Origin: Angustibacter luteus
GTDB taxonomy: Bacteria; Actinomycetota; Actinomycetes; Actinomycetales; Angustibacteraceae
Direction: 5' to 3'
DNA length: 64,000 nucleotides
Assembly: GCF_039541115.1 (NCBI RefSeq)
Contig: NZ_BAABFP010000005.1
Span: forward strand, 170,447-234,446
Below, piece by piece: positions 39,950 to 48,332 of the stretch. Position 1 is the stretch's first letter, and every line of letters starts with the position of its first letter. The notes under the pieces were generated by a model. It was given only the letters and a program-made list of their open reading frames with translations, did not search any database and was not told the origin of the DNA. The translations under genes were made by a program, and so were the position numbers.

Positions 39950-40467
39950 GCGCGGCGCCGATCCGGCAGGTCGGCGACCCCGTCCTGCGCACGGCCACGT
40001 CCCCGGTGCTGGCGTTCGACGCGGCGCTGGCCGCACTGGTTGACCGGATGTGGGTGTCGATGCATGCCGCCCAGGGGGTGGGGTTGGCCGCCAACCAGAT
40101 CGGCGTCGGGCTGTCGGTCTTCGTCTACGAGGTGGACGACGAGGCCGGCGTCGTCGTGAACCCCACCGTGGTGGAGACGTCCGGCGAGGTCGTCGTCGAC
40201 GGTGAGGGCTGCCTGTCCGTCGTCGGTCAGGTGTTCGACACGCCTCGGTTCGAGCGCGCGGTGGTGACCGGCTTCGACGTGCACGGGCAGCCGGTGCGGG
40301 TCGCCGGAGAGGGTCTGCTCGGACGCTGCCTGCAGCACGAGACCGACCACCTGAAGGGCCTGCTGTACCTGGACCACCTCAGTGGTGCGGACCGGCGGGC
40401 CGCGATCACCGAGGCGGCGGCCCGCGAGTCACGTCGTCCGAGCGGCGGGGCGTTCGGCGCGTTCTGA
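39946..40467 (+). CDS. def: peptide deformylase
   Basis: A 173-residue metalloenzyme removing the N-formyl group from nascent proteins. The three family motifs are present: GVGLAANQIG (residues 44-53), EGCLSV (87-92) with metal ligand Cys89, and HETDH (131-135) with the two metal His and catalytic Glu132. The last motif reads QHETDHLKG rather than QHEIDHLDG; Thr for Ile/Tyr and Lys for Asp/Glu are minor. Actinobacteria often encode two deformylases; this may be the secondary copy. It overlaps the Fur gene by four bases (GTGA). Confidence 0.95.
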   Translation: MSAAPIRQVGDPVLRTATSPVLAFDAALAALVDRMWVSMHAAQGVGLAANQIGVGLSVFVYEVDDEAGVVVNPTVVETSGEVVVDGEGCLSVVGQVFDTPRFERAVVTGFDVHGQPVRVAGEGLLGRCLQHETDHLKGLLYLDHLSGADRRAAITEAAARESRRPSGGAFGAF

Positions 40468-40489
40468 CCCCGACGGTGTGCCCAGGGGC

Positions 40490-40495
40490 TACGGT
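40490..40495 (+). promoter_or_regulatory. -10 box for leaderless transcript (TACGGT)
   Basis: TACGGT, then a six-base spacer to ATG 40502. No Shine-Dalgarno is visible. Confidence 0.45.
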
Positions 40496-40501
40496 CCGGT
40501 C

Positions 40502-40891
40502 ATGATCGACATCGAGGACGCGGACGCCCAGTGGGTCGCGGCTCTGCTGGCCCGGGACACCGACGGGGCCGCTCGCTGGCTGCACGAGGACTACGCCCTG
40601 GTGCTGGTCCACCCGGTCCCGGCCCACGTGGACCGCGCCGAGTGGCTGCGCACGCTGCCCGACTACGTCGTCAGCCAGTGGGACGTCGCCGGGTCGCAGT
40701 GGGACCAGCAGGGCGACGTCGCCGTCCACCTGCAGATGATCGACATGCGAGCCGTCGTCGCCGGGGTCGAGCGGGACGGACCGTTCGCCATCACCGACAC
40801 CTGGCTGCGTACCCCGCAGGGGTGGCGGGTCTGGCGCCGGCACTCCACGCCGCTGCGGGCCGGCGGGATCCCGAGGCCGCACGCCGAGTAG
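40502..40891 (+). CDS. NTF2-like (SnoaL/DUF4440-type) protein
   Basis: A 129-residue single-domain protein of the NTF2-like cone fold. An N-terminal helix (DADAQWVAALLARDTDGAAR, including WLHEDYALV) is followed by beta strands (WDVAGSQWDQQGDVAVHLQ, ITDTWLRTPQGWRVWRRHS). The ending TWxRTxQGWRVWRRHSTPL is the usual DUF4440/SnoaL-like C-terminus. Members serve as small ketosteroid-isomerase-like enzymes, immunity proteins or binding domains; no catalytic residue set can be singled out, so function is open. It stands alone between def and the pentapeptide protein. Confidence 0.8.
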   Translation: MIDIEDADAQWVAALLARDTDGAARWLHEDYALVLVHPVPAHVDRAEWLRTLPDYVVSQWDVAGSQWDQQGDVAVHLQMIDMRAVVAGVERDGPFAITDTWLRTPQGWRVWRRHSTPLRAGGIPRPHAE

Positions 40892-40973
40892 CGCCCCGCC
40901 GTGCGCCCACTCGTACCCCGCGAGGTTCGTGAATCGCTGAGCGTGCCGGTCAGGGATCGGCGATGCTCGACGG

Positions 40974-41783
40974 GTGGAGCTGCGAGCCGACTGCAGTCGC
41001 TGTGCCGGACTGTGCTGCGTCGTGCCGGCCTTCAGCCGGTCGGCGGACTTCGCGCTGGACAAGCCGGCGGGCCAGCCGTGCGTCAACCTGCTGGCCGACC
41101 ACCGGTGCTCGATCCACGACACGTTGCGGGACAGGGGATTTGCCGGCTGCACGGTGTACGACTGCTTCGGGGCCGGTCAGCACGTCGTCCAGCGGACGTT
41201 CGGTGGGCGTTCCTGGCAGGACTCGCCCGAGCTCGCGGCCGCGATGTTCCCCGCCTACCAGCGGATGCGGGACCTGCACGAGCTGCTCTGGTACCTGGCG
41301 GACGCCCTCGGCCGGCCCGAGACCGAGCCGGTGCACGACGCGCTGCTGGCGGCGCAGACGCGGGTCACGGCACTCACCGACCTGGACGCCGACGCGCTGG
41401 CCGCTGTCGACAGCGAGGGCTGCCGGCGTGAGGTGGACCCGGTGCTCACCCGGGCCAGCGAGCTCGTCCGAGGTCCTTCGCGCCGTCCCGCCGAGCGCCG
41501 GGGCGCCGACCTGGTGGGCCGGGACCTGTCCGGCGCCGACCTGGTGGGGGCGAACCTGCGGGGTGCCTACCTGATCGGGGCGAACCTGCGCGGCGCGGAC
41601 CTGCGCGGCGCTGACGTGATCGGCGCGGACCTGCGCGGCGCCGACGTCCACGGGGCCGACCTGTCGTCCACGCTCTACCTCACCGCGTTCCAGGTGAACG
41701 CCGCGCGAGGGGACGCCGCCACCGCGCTGCCGCCGTCGATCGGGCGCCCGGGCCACTGGCGGGCGTCGAAGCACCGTCGGTGA
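40974..41783 (+). CDS. cysteine-cluster (YkgJ-like)/pentapeptide-repeat fusion protein
   Basis: A 269-residue protein in two parts. Residues ~5-65 are Cys-rich, starting CSRCAGLCC and followed by PCVNLL, HRCSIHD and GCTVYDCFG, the pattern of YkgJ-type zinc/iron-chelating domains. Residues ~80-150 are helical. Residues 177-231 are eleven pentapeptide repeats of the A(D/N)LxG type, which fold as a right-handed beta helix and can mimic DNA. GTG 40974 has a GATGCT box six bases upstream. The domain combination recurs in actinobacteria, but its role is unknown to me. It converges with the oxidoreductase gene 18 bases away. Confidence 0.85.
   Translation: MELRADCSRCAGLCCVVPAFSRSADFALDKPAGQPCVNLLADHRCSIHDTLRDRGFAGCTVYDCFGAGQHVVQRTFGGRSWQDSPELAAAMFPAYQRMRDLHELLWYLADALGRPETEPVHDALLAAQTRVTALTDLDADALAAVDSEGCRREVDPVLTRASELVRGPSRRPAERRGADLVGRDLSGADLVGANLRGAYLIGANLRGADLRGADVIGADLRGADVHGADLSSTLYLTAFQVNAARGDAATALPPSIGRPGHWRASKHRR
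41502..41666 (+). repeat. pentapeptide-repeat-encoding 15-bp repeats
   Basis: Eleven in-frame 15-base units, most reading GGCGC(C/G)GACCTG plus a variable last codon. They encode the beta-helix of the fusion protein at 40974. Degeneracy at third positions shows they are old rather than newly duplicated. Confidence 0.8.
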
Positions 41784-41801
41784 CGACCGGCGGTTTCACC
41801 G

Positions 41802-42854
41802 TCAGCCGGCCCAGGGCTCGTGCTCGGTGGTCACCGCCTCGCCGCGAGCGAGCGCCTCGTCGACGGCGAGGGCCACCGCGTGGTCGTGCGCGCCGTCCGC
41901 GAGCGGGTACGGCGGCGGACCGGCGTCTGCCACCCAGGCCGCCATCTGCTCGAGGAGCGTCGCGATCGCCACCTCCTCGTCGTTCCACCGCCGACCGACG
42001 TACGGGTTGCGGTACAACACGTCCGAGCCGCACGAGATGTGATCGGTGTCGAAGCCGTCGAGGTCCAGGTCGTAGCCGGTCTGTCGCCGAGTCAGCGCCG
42101 ATCTCACGATCGTGCGCGGCCCGGTCAGCCGGACGACGTCGTCGTCCCGCAGCTCGCCGTGGCTGCCGCGGACCAGCAGCCGGCGGAACCGCAGCTGGTT
42201 GTGCCACTGGTTGTCGGTGAAGTCGTACACGCCGGAGCGCCCTTCGCCGAAGTCCAGGGTGGCGATGGTCGTGGTCACCGGGGCAGGGTGCGCCTCGTCG
42301 GTCCACCCGTCGCGGTCGAGCGGCTGCACGAGCGGCGCGGTGGTCCGGGTCGCCTGCACCCGCACCGGCCGGCGACCGGCGTCCAGGAAGCCACGCATCA
42401 GCGACACCGCGTGGTACTGGTGCGTGGACGAGACCTGCACCTGGGTCGGGACGCCGATGGCGCCAGAGCGCACCAGGGCCAGCCGGGCCGCGTGCGAGGG
42501 CATGAGCAGGTACTGCTCGGCGACCTGCACGAGCGGGCTGGCCCCGACGTCCGCCCACAGCGACCGCAGGCCCGGGAGGTCGGGCGCGGGCGGGGTCTCG
42601 GCAAGCACCGGCACGCCCGCCGCGACGGCGGCGCGGACCACGCCGGGCGTGGCCGGCCACGGGACCGCAGTGACCACGAAGTCCGGGCTGGCCCGGCGGA
42701 CGCAGTCGTCCAGCGACGGGAACGTCGGCACCTCGAGGCCCCGGGGGGACCGGACCACCGCGCCCACGCACTCGAGTCCGTCGAGCCCGGCGGCGGCCCG
42801 CCAGAAGTAGCCCGCCCGCCAGCCCGACCCGACGACCGCGAAACGTGCGGTCAC
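41802..42854 (-). CDS. Gfo/Idh/MocA-family oxidoreductase
   Basis: A 350-residue NAD(P)-binding protein. The Rossmann start is FAVVGSGWRAGYFWRAAAG, followed by DFVVTAVPWPATPGVV and the conserved region VPVLAETPPAP, which takes the place of the usual EKP motif (EKP to ETP). The loss of the catalytic-pair Lys suggests altered chemistry or substrate handling. The C-terminal beta-sheet domain (IATLDFGEGRSGVYDFTDNQ) is present. GTG 42854 overlaps the stop of the 29-codon gene upstream by three bases, so it is translationally coupled. Substrate unknown, probably a sugar or cyclitol derivative. Confidence 0.85.
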   Translation of the reverse strand: MTARFAVVGSGWRAGYFWRAAAGLDGLECVGAVVRSPRGLEVPTFPSLDDCVRRASPDFVVTAVPWPATPGVVRAAVAAGVPVLAETPPAPDLPGLRSLWADVGASPLVQVAEQYLLMPSHAARLALVRSGAIGVPTQVQVSSTHQYHAVSLMRGFLDAGRRPVRVQATRTTAPLVQPLDRDGWTDEAHPAPVTTTIATLDFGEGRSGVYDFTDNQWHNQLRFRRLLVRGSHGELRDDDVVRLTGPRTIVRSALTRRQTGYDLDLDGFDTDHISCGSDVLYRNPYVGRRWNDEEVAIATLLEQMAAWVADAGPPPYPLADGAHDHAVALAVDEALARGEAVTTEHEPWAG

Positions 42855-42940
42855 CAGAAGAAGTGCCCGACCAGGATGCCGAGCACGAACCACGCCAGAC
42901 CGCCGAGGACGCCGAAGACCACCGGCTTGTTCATCGCCAT
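42851..42940 (-). CDS. 29-residue single-pass membrane microprotein
   Basis: A 29-codon gene, too short for routine ORF calling. From ATG 42940 it reads MAMNKPVVFGVLGG, then LAWFVLGILVGHFFW and TGA. That is one hydrophobic helix (~residues 7-27) with a two-charge N-terminus, so probably Nin and Cout. Evidence that it is real: TATCCT six bases before the ATG, matching the leaderless pattern of this genome; a stop that overlaps the oxidoreductase GTG (GTGA); and membrane-helix composition unlike GC-driven noise. Its start lies inside the last ten bases of the metallo-hydrolase gene. Function unknown. Confidence 0.65.
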   Translation of the reverse strand: MAMNKPVVFGVLGGLAWFVLGILVGHFFW

Positions 42941-43881
42941 CTGCGCAGGATAGGCAGCCGGTCGGCCCGCGACCAGAGCAGTCGCCCGGCCTGCCGGACC
43001 GCTGCGCCCCGGCACGGCCCGATCCACAGGTGGAACGCGGCGAACCGGTGCACGCCGGGGACGTCGACGAAGCGGTGCGCCGCCGCGCGCACCTCGGCAA
43101 GCTGGCCCAGGGTCATCGCCAGCCGTGCCTCGTCCGGCTGGTACGTCGCACCGACCGGGTAGTCCACGCCAGGCGTGCTGGTCATCTCGATGTGGCAGCC
43201 CAGGACGTGCCGCACCGCCCGGTCCTCGACCAGGGCGGCCAGCCGGTCCAGGCTCGCCGCGAACGCTCGGGGGTCGCGGACGTAGAGGCGTCCCGGGTAG
43301 ACGGAGTCGCCGGTGAGCAGCAGGCCGGCCCAGCGGTCGAGCAGCGCGACGTGCGCCGGGTGGTGGCCGGGGATCGCGAGGACGTCGAGCACCCGACCGC
43401 CCAGGTCGAGCTCGGCCCGGTCCCGCGGCCAGTCGGCGAGACCGAAGAACGCACGGACCGCAGATACCTCGTGGCCGACGACCACCGTGTGCGGCCGGTC
43501 CGACAGCTGGCCGTCCCCGGCGACGTGGTCGCCGTGGGCGTGGGAGTGCACCACCACCAGGCCGTAGCCGTCGCGGTCGGCTGCGGCCAGCCACCGCGAC
43601 GTCCACTCCCGGACGAGGCTGTCCACGGTGTCGCGCAACGGAAACCGCGCCCGGTCCTTGGTCGCCCCGGTGTCCAGCAGCAGTGCTCGCTCGTTGCCGA
43701 ACAGCAGGTACAGGAACGGCGCCTCGAAGGTGACCGACTTGCTCTGCCGGATGATCGCGGTGTGCTCGTCGTACCAGTGCACCTGCAGCAGCGGGTCCGG
43801 AGCGCCACCGGGACGCTGCCCGTGGATCCACCGCGCCGGCAGGACCCCGGCCGAGTCCGTGGACCCGAAGTCGACGCTCAC
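42931..43881 (-). CDS. metallo-beta-lactamase-fold hydrolase
   Basis: A 316-residue MBL-fold protein. The metal motif HxHxDH is VVHSHAHGDHVAG (His114, His116, Asp118, His119). Further ligands are in IPGHHPAHVALLD, LLTGDSVYPGRL and LGCHIEMT. The family covers glyoxalase-like thioesterases, lactonases and RNases; without the beta-CASP or lactonase signatures I cannot narrow it. It starts at GTG 43881, 27 bases after the sepH stop, so it probably shares the sepH transcript. The Trp/Arg-rich C-terminus (LLWSRADRLPILRRWR) could be membrane-peripheral. Confidence 0.87.
   Translation of the reverse strand: MSVDFGSTDSAGVLPARWIHGQRPGGAPDPLLQVHWYDEHTAIIRQSKSVTFEAPFLYLLFGNERALLLDTGATKDRARFPLRDTVDSLVREWTSRWLAAADRDGYGLVVVHSHAHGDHVAGDGQLSDRPHTVVVGHEVSAVRAFFGLADWPRDRAELDLGGRVLDVLAIPGHHPAHVALLDRWAGLLLTGDSVYPGRLYVRDPRAFAASLDRLAALVEDRAVRHVLGCHIEMTSTPGVDYPVGATYQPDEARLAMTLGQLAEVRAAAHRFVDVPGVHRFAAFHLWIGPCRGAAVRQAGRLLWSRADRLPILRRWR
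42947..42952 (-). promoter_or_regulatory. -10 box for the microprotein/oxidoreductase transcript (TATCCT)
   Basis: On the minus strand TATCCT precedes ATG 42940 by six bases, inside the end of the metallo-hydrolase gene. Confidence 0.45.
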
Positions 43882-43908
43882 CGGACGCTCACCAGCGGGC
43901 CGGACCGG

Positions 43909-45180
43909 TCAGTCGCGCTTGGCGCCGAACATGATGTCGTCCCAGCTCGGCACACTCGAGCGGCGAGCGCGGGCGGCGGGGCGGTGCTTGCCCGGACCGC
44001 CGTGCTCGTCATCCGGCTCGTCCGGCTCGTCCGACGTGGCGTCGAGGGCCGTGTCGGACGTCGTGTCGGACGTCGGTTCGGACGTCGTGTCGACCTCGGG
44101 CTCGGGTGCCAGCTGGGCGATCTCCACGGGCTCCGGCACGGGGATCTCGCCGGTGTCCTCGTCGTCCGCCCGAGCGGCCTCGTGCATCTGGGCCGCGAGG
44201 GGCCACCGGTGCGGCTCGGCCACCGGCTCGGTCGACTCCGCTGCCTTGGTGGCCTCGGCGACGAGCGCGGCGACCTCGCTGGCCGGCGGGTGCGCCGCCG
44301 GCGGGTCACCGAGCAGGGCGGGGTCCAGCTCGAGCGGGGCCTCGACCGGCGCACGCCGACGCCTCGCGGGGTGCCGGGCCCCGGGGACGTCGGCCGGGTC
44401 GACCGGCTCGCTGTGCGGGCGGCGGGTCGTGGTGCGGTGCAGGTCACGCTCTCGGCGGCGTGAGCGCATCGCGGTCATCAGGTCGAGCGGGTCGTCCACG
44501 TCGGAGCGCTCGCGGACCGGCGGCCCGTCCACCCCGCCGTCGGCCTCGATGTCGTAGAGGCTGCCGTTGGGCACCGCAGCGAGCCGGGCACCGCCGAGCG
44601 GGCCGTCCGCCTCCGGTGCCTGCTCGCTCAGCCAGCGCGCCTCGTCGTCCGCCGGCGTCACGGTGCGCGCGGTGGCGTCGAAGTGCCACCGGGCCTGCCG
44701 GGTCCGACCACCGGCCGGGAAGGTCAGGACCACGGTCCACGGGCCGTCATCCGTGCGCCAGCTGTCCCAGCTGACCGTGTCGGGGTCGACGCCGCGCCCG
44801 GCCAGCCGACGACCGACCTCCGTACCGAGGGTGACCTGGTCCTTGCCGCGGCCGCGCAGGGTGACCGCGCGGGCCATCTCGGCGACGTGCTCACGTTCGG
44901 CCAGCACGGGTCCCTCGTAGCGCCGGACCCGGTCCACGGGCCAGCCGCAGGCCGCGGCGACGTCCTCGGCAGTGGCGCCGGCCCGGACCCGGGCCTGCAC
45001 CTCGGCGGGCCGAAGGCCGCCGCCCATCTCGATCTGCAGCTGGCCGAGGTGCGCCCGGTCGCGGCGGACCGCGGCCCGCAGCGCCTCGTCGACCGACAGC
45101 AGGAAGCGCTGGCCGTCGGCGTCGCCGAGCACCAGGTGCTCGCCGTCGTCGTGGACCCCGACGAGTCGCAGGTCGTGCAT
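43909..45180 (-). CDS. sepH: septation protein SepH
   Basis: A 423-residue actinobacterial cell-division protein. The conserved N-terminal DUF3071 domain (residues 1-~175, starting MHDLRLVGVHDDGEHLVL) includes a helix-turn-helix region, ATAEDVAAACGWPVDRVRRY. A long acidic, disordered middle follows, with repeats such as TSDTTSDTALDATSD, and the conserved C-terminal tag is RRSSVPSWDDIMFGAKRD. In Streptomyces, SepH binds FtsZ and promotes filament assembly and Z-ring formation. ATG 45180 has GGAGG at 45190-45194. It diverges from the TRIC-channel gene over a 93-base region. Confidence 0.93.
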   Translation of the reverse strand: MHDLRLVGVHDDGEHLVLGDADGQRFLLSVDEALRAAVRRDRAHLGQLQIEMGGGLRPAEVQARVRAGATAEDVAAACGWPVDRVRRYEGPVLAEREHVAEMARAVTLRGRGKDQVTLGTEVGRRLAGRGVDPDTVSWDSWRTDDGPWTVVLTFPAGGRTRQARWHFDATARTVTPADDEARWLSEQAPEADGPLGGARLAAVPNGSLYDIEADGGVDGPPVRERSDVDDPLDLMTAMRSRRRERDLHRTTTRRPHSEPVDPADVPGARHPARRRRAPVEAPLELDPALLGDPPAAHPPASEVAALVAEATKAAESTEPVAEPHRWPLAAQMHEAARADDEDTGEIPVPEPVEIAQLAPEPEVDTTSEPTSDTTSDTALDATSDEPDEPDDEHGGPGKHRPAARARRSSVPSWDDIMFGAKRD

Positions 45181-45259
45181 CCCGAAAACCTCCAGATCGT
45201 GGCAGGTCCGACTCTGCCACCGTGACGGCTCGGATCGCGGCAGGCGCGCCCGAGGCGCC

Positions 45260-45265
45260 TAGGCT
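45260..45265 (+). promoter_or_regulatory. -10 box for leaderless transcript (TAGGCT)
   Basis: TAGGCT with an eight-base spacer to GTG 45274, the same hexamer as before recN and the acetyltransferase fusion. Confidence 0.45.
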
Positions 45266-45273
45266 GGCTGCCC

Positions 45274-45921
45274 GTGATCCTTCCTGATGCTCGGCTCCAG
45301 CTCGTGCTCGACCTCGTCGGGGTGCTGGTGTTCGCGATCTCCGGCGGTCTCGTCGCCGTCAAGAAGCAGCTCGACCTGTTCGGGGTGCTGGTCCTGGCCC
45401 TGGTGGCCGGCCTCGGCGGCGGCGTCCTGCGCGACCTGCTGATCGGCGTGGTCCCGCCCACCGGCGTCACCGACTGGCGACTGGTGGCGGCCGGCGCCCT
45501 CGGTGGCGTGCTCACCTTCCTGTGGCACCCGGCCTTCGGCCGGATCTCGCGGATCGTCAAGGTGCTGGACGCCGCCGGGCTCGGCGCCTTCTGCGTCAGC
45601 GGCGCACTGACCGCCCTGGCGCTGGGCATGCCGGACCTGACCTGCGTCATCGTCGGCACCCTGTCAGCCATCGGGGGCGGGATGCTCCGCGACGTCCTGG
45701 CCCGGGAGGTGCCGGAGGTGCTGACCCGCGAGCTGTACGCGGTGCCGGCGGCCCTCGGTGCCACGCTGGTGGTCGGCGCGCACGAGCTGGACCTGCTCGG
45801 CCCGGGGGTGGCGCTGGGCTGCGCGGCGCTCGTGTTCGGCGTCCGGATGATCGCCGTGGTGCTCGACCTGAACGCCCCGCGGCCGCTGCGCACCCAACCG
45901 CCGGGCACAATCGAGCCGTGA
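45274..45921 (+). CDS. TRIC-family cation channel (UPF0126/YicG type)
   Basis: A 215-residue protein with seven likely membrane helices arranged as an inverted repeat. Each half has the glycine-rich kink of the TRIC family: [20 protein letters not shown] with [13 protein letters not shown] in the first, and [13 protein letters not shown] with [17 protein letters not shown] in the second. Prokaryotic TRIC channels form trimers passing K+ and Na+. This is the conserved double-repeat length (~205-215). It is followed directly by ferrochelatase (GTGA overlap), so it begins a small operon with hemH and the inositol-phosphatase family gene. Confidence 0.92.
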   Translation: MILPDARLQLVLDLVGVLVFAISGGLVAVKKQLDLFGVLVLALVAGLGGGVLRDLLIGVVPPTGVTDWRLVAAGALGGVLTFLWHPAFGRISRIVKVLDAAGLGAFCVSGALTALALGMPDLTCVIVGTLSAIGGGMLRDVLAREVPEVLTRELYAVPAALGATLVVGAHELDLLGPGVALGCAALVFGVRMIAVVLDLNAPRPLRTQPPGTIEP

Positions 45922-47054
45922 GCGCCGCGACGAACGACTCGCTCGACCCGTACGACTCCGTCCTGCTGCTCTCGTTCGGGGGGCCGGAGGGGCCGGACGA
46001 CGTCCTGCCGTTCCTGCGCAACGTGACCGCTGGGCGGGGGATCCCCGACGACCGGCTGGCCGAGGTCGCCGAGCACTACGCGCTCTTCGACGGGCGCAGC
46101 CCCATCAACGACCAGAACCGAGCGCTGCTGGCCGCGCTGCGCACGGAGCTGGACGGCCGTGGCCTGGACCAGCCGCTGCTGTGGGGCAACCGCAACTGGG
46201 CGCCGTACGTCACGGACGCGCTGCGGGAGGCGCACGACGCCGGGCACCGCCGCGTCCTGGTGGTGACGACGAGCGCCTACTCGTCGTACTCCAGCTGCCG
46301 GCAGTACCGCGAGGACCTGGCCGGTGCGGTCCTCACCCTGGCCGCCGAGGGACGTGGGCTGGACGTCGCCAAGGTGCGGCCGTACTTCAACCACCCGGGT
46401 TTCGTCGAGCCGAACGCCGAGGCGGCGCTGCAGGCGCTGGCGCAGCTGCCCGCCGGTGCCCACCTGGTGTTCGTCACCCACTCCGTGCCGGACGTGATGG
46501 ACGAGGCCAGTGGCCCCGGCGGCGACCTCAGCCCGGCCTACTCCGAGCAGCACCGAGATGTCGCAGCCGTCGTCGCGGACGCCGTCGGGCGCGAGCTCGG
46601 CCACGCCGTCCCGTGGGAGCTGGTCTACTGCTCGCGGTCAGGACCGCCGTCCCAGCCCTGGCTCGAACCGGACGTCGGCGACCACCTGCGGGCGTTGCAG
46701 GCGGCCGGGGTCCCGGGGGCGGCGGTCTGCCCGATCGGGTTCGTCAGCGACCACCTCGAGGTGGTGTACGACCTCGACACCGAAGCGCGAGAGGTCGCCG
46801 ACGAGATCGGCCTGCCGTTCGCTCGCGCGGCGACCGTCGGCACGGATCGCCGGTTCGTCACCGGGCTGGTCGACCTCCTGGTCGAGCGCGCCGCGCAGGC
46901 CCGCGGTGGGGAGCCGGAGCGTCCGTCCCTCGGGTCGCGCGGCCCGACGCCGTCCACCTGTCCGGTGGGCTGCTGCCAGAACCTGCGCGCGTCACGGCCG
47001 GCGGCCTGCGGCGAGGACTGGACGTCGCCGCTGGTCGCCGGGGGTGCCCGGTGA
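45918..47054 (+). CDS. hemH: coproporphyrin III ferrochelatase
   Basis: A 378-residue enzyme inserting Fe2+ into coproporphyrin III (the CpfC role in Gram-positive haem synthesis; older symbol hemH). [19 protein letters not shown] opens the protein, the catalytic His lies in VFVTHSVP, and [17 protein letters not shown] and [15 protein letters not shown] close the pocket. Actinobacterial ferrochelatases hold a [2Fe-2S] cluster: candidate ligands are Cys127 (SSCRQY) and C-terminal Cys348, Cys352, Cys353 or Cys364 (CPVGCC, AACGEDW). The length includes that C-terminal extension. GTG 45918 overlaps the TRIC gene stop. Confidence 0.94.
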   Translation: MSAATNDSLDPYDSVLLLSFGGPEGPDDVLPFLRNVTAGRGIPDDRLAEVAEHYALFDGRSPINDQNRALLAALRTELDGRGLDQPLLWGNRNWAPYVTDALREAHDAGHRRVLVVTTSAYSSYSSCRQYREDLAGAVLTLAAEGRGLDVAKVRPYFNHPGFVEPNAEAALQALAQLPAGAHLVFVTHSVPDVMDEASGPGGDLSPAYSEQHRDVAAVVADAVGRELGHAVPWELVYCSRSGPPSQPWLEPDVGDHLRALQAAGVPGAAVCPIGFVSDHLEVVYDLDTEAREVADEIGLPFARAATVGTDRRFVTGLVDLLVERAAQARGGEPERPSLGSRGPTPSTCPVGCCQNLRASRPAACGEDWTSPLVAGGAR

Positions 47055-47896
47055 ACGCGCCGGCGACGCGGGACCCGGCGGAGCTGCTCGCGCTGCTCGC
47101 CCTGGCCGAGAGCGCCGCCCGGGAGGCGGGCGTGCTGATCCGCGACGAGCGCCCGGCGGACCTGGGCGTGGCGCTCACCAAGTCCAGCCCGACCGACGTC
47201 GTCACGGTCATGGACCAGCGCAGCGAGCAGCTGCTGCGCCGCCTGCTGCTGGAGGCCCGGCCGGACGACAGCCTGCTCGGCGAGGAGGGGGACGACGTCG
47301 TCGGCACCTCGGGCATCACCTGGGTGGTCGACCCGATCGACGGCACGGTCAACTACCTGTACGGCATCCCGGCGTACGCCGTCAGCATCGCCGCCGTGAC
47401 CGGTGACCCGCGCGACCCGGCCGGCCACCAGGTGCTCGCCGGGTGCGTGCACAACCCCGCGGCGGGGGAGACGTACACCGCCACCCTCGGCGGCGGCGCC
47501 CACCTGGACGGACGGCGCCTGCAGGTCAACGACGTCGACGACCTGGGGCAGGTGCTGCTGGCCACCGGCTTCGGCTACGACTCCGGCCGACGGCGCAAGC
47601 AGGCCCAGGTGATCGCGGCGCTGCTGCCCCAGGTGCGCGACATCCGCCGGATCGGCAGCGGCGCGCTGGACCTGTGCCAGGTGGCCTGCGGGCGGGTCGA
47701 CGCCTACCTCGAGCGAGGGCTGCAGCCCTGGGACGTCGCCGCCGGCGGGCTGGTCGCCCGCGAGGCCGGCGCGCTGGTCACCGGACTGGGAAACGCGCCA
47801 GCGGGGGAGTCCCTCGTGCTCGCGGCCGGACCCGTGGTGCATGCTGCACTCCAGCACCTGGTGGGCCCTTTGCGACCGGACACGGACGCAGTGTGA
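47051..47896 (+). CDS. suhB: inositol-monophosphatase family protein
   Basis: A 281-residue Mg-dependent phosphatase. The metal-binding motifs are LLGEEG (Glu-Glu), [15 protein letters not shown] (the DPIDGT block, about residues 96-110), and [17 protein letters not shown] near the C-terminus. It probably hydrolyses inositol 1-phosphate, relevant for phosphatidylinositol and mycothiol precursors in actinobacteria, though fructose bisphosphate or histidinol phosphate cannot be excluded. The position before DUF4193 and dut is the same as for SuhB in mycobacteria and streptomycetes. It is coupled to hemH by GTGA. Confidence 0.92.
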   Translation: MNAPATRDPAELLALLALAESAAREAGVLIRDERPADLGVALTKSSPTDVVTVMDQRSEQLLRRLLLEARPDDSLLGEEGDDVVGTSGITWVVDPIDGTVNYLYGIPAYAVSIAAVTGDPRDPAGHQVLAGCVHNPAAGETYTATLGGGAHLDGRRLQVNDVDDLGQVLLATGFGYDSGRRRKQAQVIAALLPQVRDIRRIGSGALDLCQVACGRVDAYLERGLQPWDVAAGGLVAREAGALVTGLGNAPAGESLVLAAGPVVHAALQHLVGPLRPDTDAV

Positions 47897-48035
47897 CCGC
47901 ACTGGTCCGGATGAGGCACAATCCCTGTCCTGGCCGGGCACAAAACCGAGCGCGAGCGCGTTACCACGCGGCGAGCTGCATGAGCCAAGATCAGCAAGAT
48001 CATCACAGCGATACCCCGCGGAGGGCGACCCACTC

Positions 48036-48332
48036 ATGGCGACCGACTACGACGCGCCACGCAAGACCGACGACGACCTGAACGAAGACAGCATCGAGGA
48101 GCTCAAGGCACGACGGGTCGACAAGAGCTCGTCCTCGGTGGACGTGGACGAGACCGAGCAGGCCGAGGGCTACGAGCTGCCCGGCGCGGACCTGTCCAAC
48201 GAGGAGCTCTCCGTCCGGGTGCTTCCCCGCCAGGCCGACGAGTTCACCTGCTCACGATGCTTCCTGGTCAAGCACCGCAGCCAGCTGTTCGGCGAGACCG
48301 CCGGTCAGCCGGTGTGCCGCGAGTGCGCCTGA
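48036..48332 (+). CDS. DUF4193 zinc-ribbon-like protein
   Basis: A 98-residue conserved actinobacterial protein. The N-terminus MATDYDAPRKTDDDLNEDSI matches the DUF4193 family, an acidic middle follows (ELKARRVDKSSSSVDVDETE), and the C-terminus has a four-Cys zinc-binding knuckle, CSRC and CREC, in FTCSRCFLVKHRSQL and PVCRECA. Related proteins show similarity to RNA-polymerase- or ribosome-associated zinc ribbons, but no function is established to my knowledge. ATG 48036 follows GGAGGG at 48020-48025. The 139-base region before it contains a duplicated CAAGATCA (47986, 47995) and probably its promoter. Confidence 0.9.
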   Translation: MATDYDAPRKTDDDLNEDSIEELKARRVDKSSSSVDVDETEQAEGYELPGADLSNEELSVRVLPRQADEFTCSRCFLVKHRSQLFGETAGQPVCRECA

